Assembly (NCBI GenBank): GCA_950022655.1
Contig: OX465590.1
Span: 43,917,718-43,981,717 of the forward strand
From: Alentia gelatinosa
Lineage: Eukaryota; Annelida; Polychaeta; Phyllodocida; Polynoidae
DNA: 64,000 nucleotides
Direction of reading: 5' to 3'
This document shows positions 60,135-64,000 of this stretch, piece after piece (within the stretch, counting starts at the first letter, position 1; the number at the start of each line of letters is the position of its first letter). The notes under the pieces were generated by a model that made no database searches, was not told the DNA's origin, and worked only from the letters and a program-made list of their open reading frames with translations. A program made the translations under genes and the position numbers.

Positions 60135-60580
60135 TTAACAGATACAACATTACTATAATTTCGATCTTAAAGTTGACTCCTATGCAATACTCGTCGCTAT
60201 CGCTGGGAGTTTTACTACTTATCCTACCTCTAATATAAAAACCCATAGGCTTAACATTCAGTTTTCGTATGCCACGCTGACTGGTATACGGAGTTTTATA
60301 TACCACTAGTCGTATACAGAATTGTTATCACGTAATATTCCAAATTCGAGGAGACGGGGTAGGAAAAAATCATTTTTTTTTTTATCTTGGCCATCGCATG
60401 CAACTCCTAGAGTTTTCCACAGTTTGGCTCAGGACTTCACTCGGCTTCGCCTCATGAAATCACTATGCCAAACTCCAGTCATGGCATATGGTGGCCAAGA
60501 TTAAAACACATCCAGTTTTACGATTGTATCAACTACGCGGAGAATTCGACCACTCAGATCAAAATCATGGTAATATTGTG
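60135..60580 (-). mobile_element. Z' hairpin (copy 2) split by X9
   Basis: ACAACATTACTATAATTTCG, then AGTTGACTCCTATGCAATAC, TCGCTGGGAGTTTTACTAC, X9, and AACTACGCGGAGAATTCGAC, CACTCAGATCAAAATCATGG. These two halves are the Z'1 hairpin in reverse; the break lies in the apex motif. Confidence 0.75.
60207..60525 (+). mobile_element. Bipartite element X9, inserted in Z'2
   Basis: TTATCCTACCTCTAATATAA to GACGGGGTAGGAAAAAATC, then hairpin with apex GACTTCACTCGGCTTCGCCT, CATGAAATCAC and end CATCCAGTTTTACGATTG. About 85% like X8. Confidence 0.8.
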
Positions 60581-60974
60581 TGTATACAGCAATGCATAGT
60601 TATCATAATTGACTGTCAACCACCCAAACCGCTCCTCTATAGGTACTGTAGTGGTGTCAAAGGGAATCTGAATGTATTCCAGCTCTGTCTGGTCTTTTAA
60701 CATTAAAGGCCTCTCGAGTAGCTCATAGATCGATTTCCTTCAAAATACAACACACAGAATAACAATACAATTGTTCCCAGTGTTTCTATTCACAACCTCA
60801 GAGTTGACCAGTCACAGCTAAATGTGGCTGCATTAGATAAAAAATGTTTGTTTTGTTTGGGCAAAGATTTTCTTTTTCTTTCGTATACATTCAATTAGAG
60901 GACAGTATTTTTACATCGGTATAGAGGATACTTCAAAGACCAATCGGTCTACATTCCATTCTCAATTGTGATTT
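60581..60974. other. Unrecognised stretch
   Basis: AT-rich, no feature found. Confidence 0.35.
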
Positions 60975-60976
60975 TA

Positions 60977-61387
60977 AGGCGGGCGTCCACGAACCACGAC
61001 AAGGCTACGACTATAGCTTCCCAACAATGTCCATGATTGGCCTAAGATTGGAGGCCTTATCATGGTTGGTGGACCCCAGTTCCCAATAAGAGTCTACGAC
61101 AAGGCCACGACAAGGCCACAATTTGAAGCTTGTCAGGAGCCTTCCAACAAGGCTAAGACAACACCGAGCATGTTCAATTTTTCCCACGACTGGACCCTCA
61201 TCGTTGAGTGTCATGGCATTTCAAGAATGTGTCGCAGAGGTCTAGATGGGAAATTTTGGTGGAATGTGCACTTCCCGACATGACCCAACAACGCTGTCGC
61301 AAAGCCCCCCTTCTTACGACAAAACTGCGATTGGAACTTTCTTGTCGGCGCTTGTCGTAGCCTTGTCGTGGTTGGTGGACGCCATCC
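60977..61387. mobile_element. Family B MITE, copy 6
   Basis: 411 bp, AGGCGGGCGTCCACGAACCA to CGTGGTTGGTGGACGCCATC, TTA left. Confidence 0.82.
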
Positions 61388-61416
61388 TTCATTCTCTGTG
61401 CTCCCTATTATAATAG

Positions 61417-61577
61417 TTAATATCTTATCTAAAGGTCAAAAAACCTTTTGCCTCCCGGACTGTCTCCGTGTTCCTGGTGGGGATGTGGAAGAATCAATTC
61501 GTAAGGCGGAAAAATTTAATATCTTATCAAACTTACACGTCTCTGACTCAGTAATGTCTGACCAGGAGTATGACTGA
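61417..61577 (+). other. Candidate terminal exon or gene 3' remnant
   Basis: After CTCTGTGCTCCCTATTATAATAG-type sequence (pyrimidine-rich, ending AG at 61415-61416) a frame runs to TGA at 61575-61577. It reads ILSKGQKTFCLPDCLRVPGG then DVEESIRKAEKFNILSNLHV and SDSVMSDQEYD. Acidic, helix-like and ending with a charged tail, it is the most protein-like short frame in the window. No family is recognised; no upstream exon is seen. Confidence 0.3.
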
Positions 61578-61671
61578 ATGTGGCTATAGCACAGCAAGCA
61601 GTGTGTAGATTGATAACAGGTACAACTGGAGAATGTATCACATAATAAGAGGTAATCATTAGTTAATGGTA

Positions 61672-62680
61672 ACGTCTATGGAGATTTATATGAGGGGTAG
61701 GATAGTAACCGTGGCATACAGTCACACCATGTTGAGTCTATAGAGATATATATGAGGGGTAAGATAATAACCGTGGCATACAGTCACACCATGTTAAGTC
61801 TATAGAGGTTTATATGAGGGGTAGGATAATAACTGTGACATACAGTCACACCATGTTAAGTCTATGGAGATTTATATGAGGGGTAGGATAATAACCGTGA
61901 CATACAGTCACACCATGTTAAGTCTAAGGAGATTTATATGAGGGGTAGGATAATAACTGTGACATACAGTCACACCATGTTAAGTCTAGGGAGGTTTATA
62001 TGAGGGTTAGGATAATAACCGTGACATACAGTCACACCATGTAAAGTCTATGGAGATTTATATGAGGGTAGGATATTAACCATGGCATACAGTCACACCA
62101 TGTTAAGTCTATGGAGGTTTATATGAGGGGTAGGATAATAACCGTGGCATACAGTCACACCATCTTAAGTCATTGGTGATATATTTGAGGGGTAGGATAA
62201 TAACTGTGGCATACAGTCACACCATGTTAAGTTTATGGAGATTCATATGAGGGGTAGGATAATATAGAAAGACGTAGATAGTGTGTCTGAATGGAATCTG
62301 TTCAGAGATATTTTGGTCAGAAATACTCACCGAATTCGAAGAACAGATGCAATTCAGACACACTCACTATGTCTTTTCATTAATATACCTAGAAATCACT
62401 AAGAATGCCATTCTACAACTCACTAAATAGTAGAATGAGTGGTCACGTGGTACGGAGGGTAGTATGATACACATTACGCCATAATGTTGACGAATGATAT
62501 CATTACTACTAGGGCGTATACATGAGACATTCGTACACCGGTATATGATAATAACCGTGGCATATAGTGACACCATGTTAAATCTATGGAGATATATATG
62601 AGGGGTAGATAATAACCGTGGCATACAGTCACACCATGTTAAGTCTATAGAGATACGTATGAGGGATAGGATAATAATTG
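61672..62680. repeat. 62-bp array derived from an X terminus, interrupted once
   Basis: About ten units (61672-62265) and two more (62555-62680) of GGGGTAGGATAATAACCGTG, GCATACAGTCACACCATGTT, AAGTCTATGGAGATTTATAT GA. Period 62 bp (GAGGGGT at 61692, 61754, 61816). The unit is the end of the X module (compare 28385-28440). 62268-62545 is an insertion that includes the hairpin AGATAGTGTGTCTGAAT / ATTCAGACACACTCACTATG. Confidence 0.9.
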
Positions 62681-62820
62681 AGCATGTGGCCCACGCTGGA
62701 TAATATGACCTACGCGTCAACTACTTGGAACATCACTGGTGAGTCATGTAAGTCCTCCGGTGTTGATCAGCAGGTAAAGTTCACCGCACACCAGATCGGA
62801 TCAGTCACAATCTCGTCTAT
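62681..62820. other. Short spacer
   Basis: Nothing recognised. Confidence 0.3.
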
Positions 62821-63113
62821 GGCCTGGCGTCCATCTACTACATAGAAATCTAGACCTACCGATATGGCACCGATACAGAAAGCAAATAACGGAGACATAT
62901 CGCGAAGGTGCAAAATTGGCGACATAAGTCTAGACACACCAATCCACCACGCATCATAAGGGTGGTGTTTTTTGTGCCTAATCGCAGAAACGTGGTCAAC
63001 TGCCCCGATATTAGGTAACCTTCCGACGTGATTTTGATTTTTTTATCGGGAGGTGCATCGTAGACCATATCGGAGCCATATCGTAGTAGGTGGACGCTGG
63101 GCCTAAGTGGTCA
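62821..63113 (+). mobile_element. Family A MITE, copy 11
   Basis: GGCCTGGCGTCCATCTACTA to TAGGTGGACGCTGGGCC, TAA right. Left flank CTAT, so the duplication is not intact. Confidence 0.85.
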
Positions 63114-63345
63114 CCGATTAATTTAGCGAAAATTGCGCAATAACACCACCACCCACCAAATCAGTGGAGGATCAAAATATTTCCATCAGTATGCACATGT
63201 GAAACGCATTGGAAAAAACACGGTATCCACTCCACCCTCACGGATTATGTGTCACTGACGTGGAGTCAGCGACCACCACTGGCAGTCTTTTTGGGTCTCA
63301 CAAAAAATCAGTGTCATTTTGGACAGCCAATGGAAACGTGCTTTA
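63114..63345. mobile_element. Decayed family C-like remnant
   Basis: GTGGTCACCGATTAATTTAG at the left and GACAGCCAATGGAAACGTGC at the right. The interior has CACCACCCACCAAATCAGTG. Confidence 0.45.
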
Positions 63346-63361
63346 TGCATCTGCAGGCGGC

Positions 63362-63790
63362 GTACTAGACTGGCTCCAGTCTCTGCATCCTATGGCTACC
63401 CTCCTCGCTGGGATACAGGCTCCAGTCTCTGTATCCTATGCCTTCCCTCCTCGCTGGGATACAGGGACTGATACAATCGGTAATGGTGTTGGATTTCTGG
63501 CACTGCTTAGCTCCAGTGTTCCCAACACTCTCCACACAGATATTCTGGCTACTGGTCAGGATATCTGTCAGGAGATCGGTACTCTCTCCCTTTGATCTCA
63601 ATTGGGTCACAGTCAGGAACAGGCGAAATCTATTGCTATGACAACACAGGCGGCCAGAGAACTGGAGGAGGAGGGGTAGGAGAGGTGTAGGGTTACAGGG
63701 AGCGACTGGGGGGACTTCTACAGGAGGTTCTGTCGCTAGAGGACAAGTCTTTGATTCATGGGCCAGACAGAATAGGATACATACTATAGT
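63362..63790 (+). mobile_element. Dispersed repeat I, copy 3 (best preserved)
   Basis: Two tandem copies of CTCCAGTCTCTGCATCCTAT, GGCTACCCTCCTCGCTGGGA TAC (about 51 bp), then GGGACTGATACAATCGGTAA, TCCCAACACTCTCCACACAG, GTCAGGATATCTGTCAGGAG, GAAATCTATTGCTATGACAA, GGACAAGTCTTTGATTCATG. The 128-codon frame is not kept in copy I2. Confidence 0.7.
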
Positions 63791-63794
63791 TTAC

Positions 63795-64000
63795 TATATA
63801 CCCATGCCGTTTCGCCATATAACCGTTCCGCCATATAACCGTTTCGCCATATAACCGTTTCACCATATAACGTAAAAATACTGTACGGACCACTGGTCCA
63901 TACAGGATTATACTGACTACCTTGCCATACTATTTAATTAAAATATTGGTTGTTAAGCTAAATGAAATTAATCTTTTTTTTTAATTTCGGGTATATAGTA
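63795..64000 (-). mobile_element. Dispersed repeat AA, copy 2, with 17-bp repeats
   Basis: Four units of CCATATAACCGTTTCG at 63808-63865, then ACGTAAAAATACTGTACGGA and, at the window end, AAATGAAATTAATC, AATTTCGGGTATATAGTA. It is the reverse complement of 16450-16660. The element may continue past the window edge. Confidence 0.65.

Overview
The window reads as gene-poor nuclear DNA of an animal, most likely an invertebrate. The evidence is two eukaryotic tRNA genes with internal A/B boxes, non-LTR retrotransposon debris, a gypsy-like solo LTR, pogo-type elements and a very dense load of short non-autonomous DNA transposons (MITEs) and minisatellites. I see no intact protein-coding gene. The longest open frames lie in CT-rich minisatellite or dispersed repeats. 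Species cannot be told from the sequence.

Families are named by letter because no database could be searched. A, B, C, D, F, H and J are TIR MITEs (about 260-450 bp) flanked by TTA or TAA, as expected for PIF/Harbinger-like transposition; for A the 3-bp duplication is confirmed by three filled/empty-site pairs inside the window. P is a TA-flanked pogo/Tigger-like MITE. Q, M, N, S, E, U, V, I, K, O, R, T and AA are other dispersed families. X, Y, Z, Z', W and G are bipartite elements: a 130-250 bp module bounded by short inverted termini (TCCTACCCC, TCTCACCCC, TCCACC, TCCATC or TTCCTATATACC) joined to a long hairpin with a recurring apex (GTTGACGCGTAGTAAT and/or CTCGGCTTCGCCTCGTG). I regard this group as the best candidate for something undescribed.

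Layout. 0-9 kb: diverged 37/49-bp minisatellite, then G, T, K, Y, C, Z, O, V, X and Q copies, then a LINE fragment broken by an inverted-repeat element (itself carrying a pogo MITE) and by a 509-bp solo LTR, then tRNA-Ser(AGA). 9-17.3 kb: G2, an antisense LINE reverse-transcriptase tail, A1, S, tRNA-Glu(TTC), short arrays and a second LINE tail. 17.3-20 kb: a 1.4-kb CT-rich higher-order minisatellite. 20-30 kb: dense X/W/D/C/Y/Z copies and one exon-like stretch. 30-36.5 kb: CT-rich tract, nested F/B elements, W2 with a 68-bp array, a 43-bp array and a CpG-rich patch. 36.7-48.9 kb: eleven-copy A family at its densest, J and F elements, a 35-bp array and a triple AGGTCA site. 49.2-50.7 kb: a 55-bp minisatellite. 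50.7-64 kb: nested M/X/B/C/LINE structures, a D-in-D insertion, N/M clusters, a foldback whose arms are minisatellites, and a 62-bp array grown from an X terminus.

The main value of the window is stratigraphic. At least a dozen insertions can be ordered by comparing a filled copy with an uninterrupted relative nearby. The two tRNA genes are the only genes called with high confidence; four exon-like stretches are reported at low confidence.
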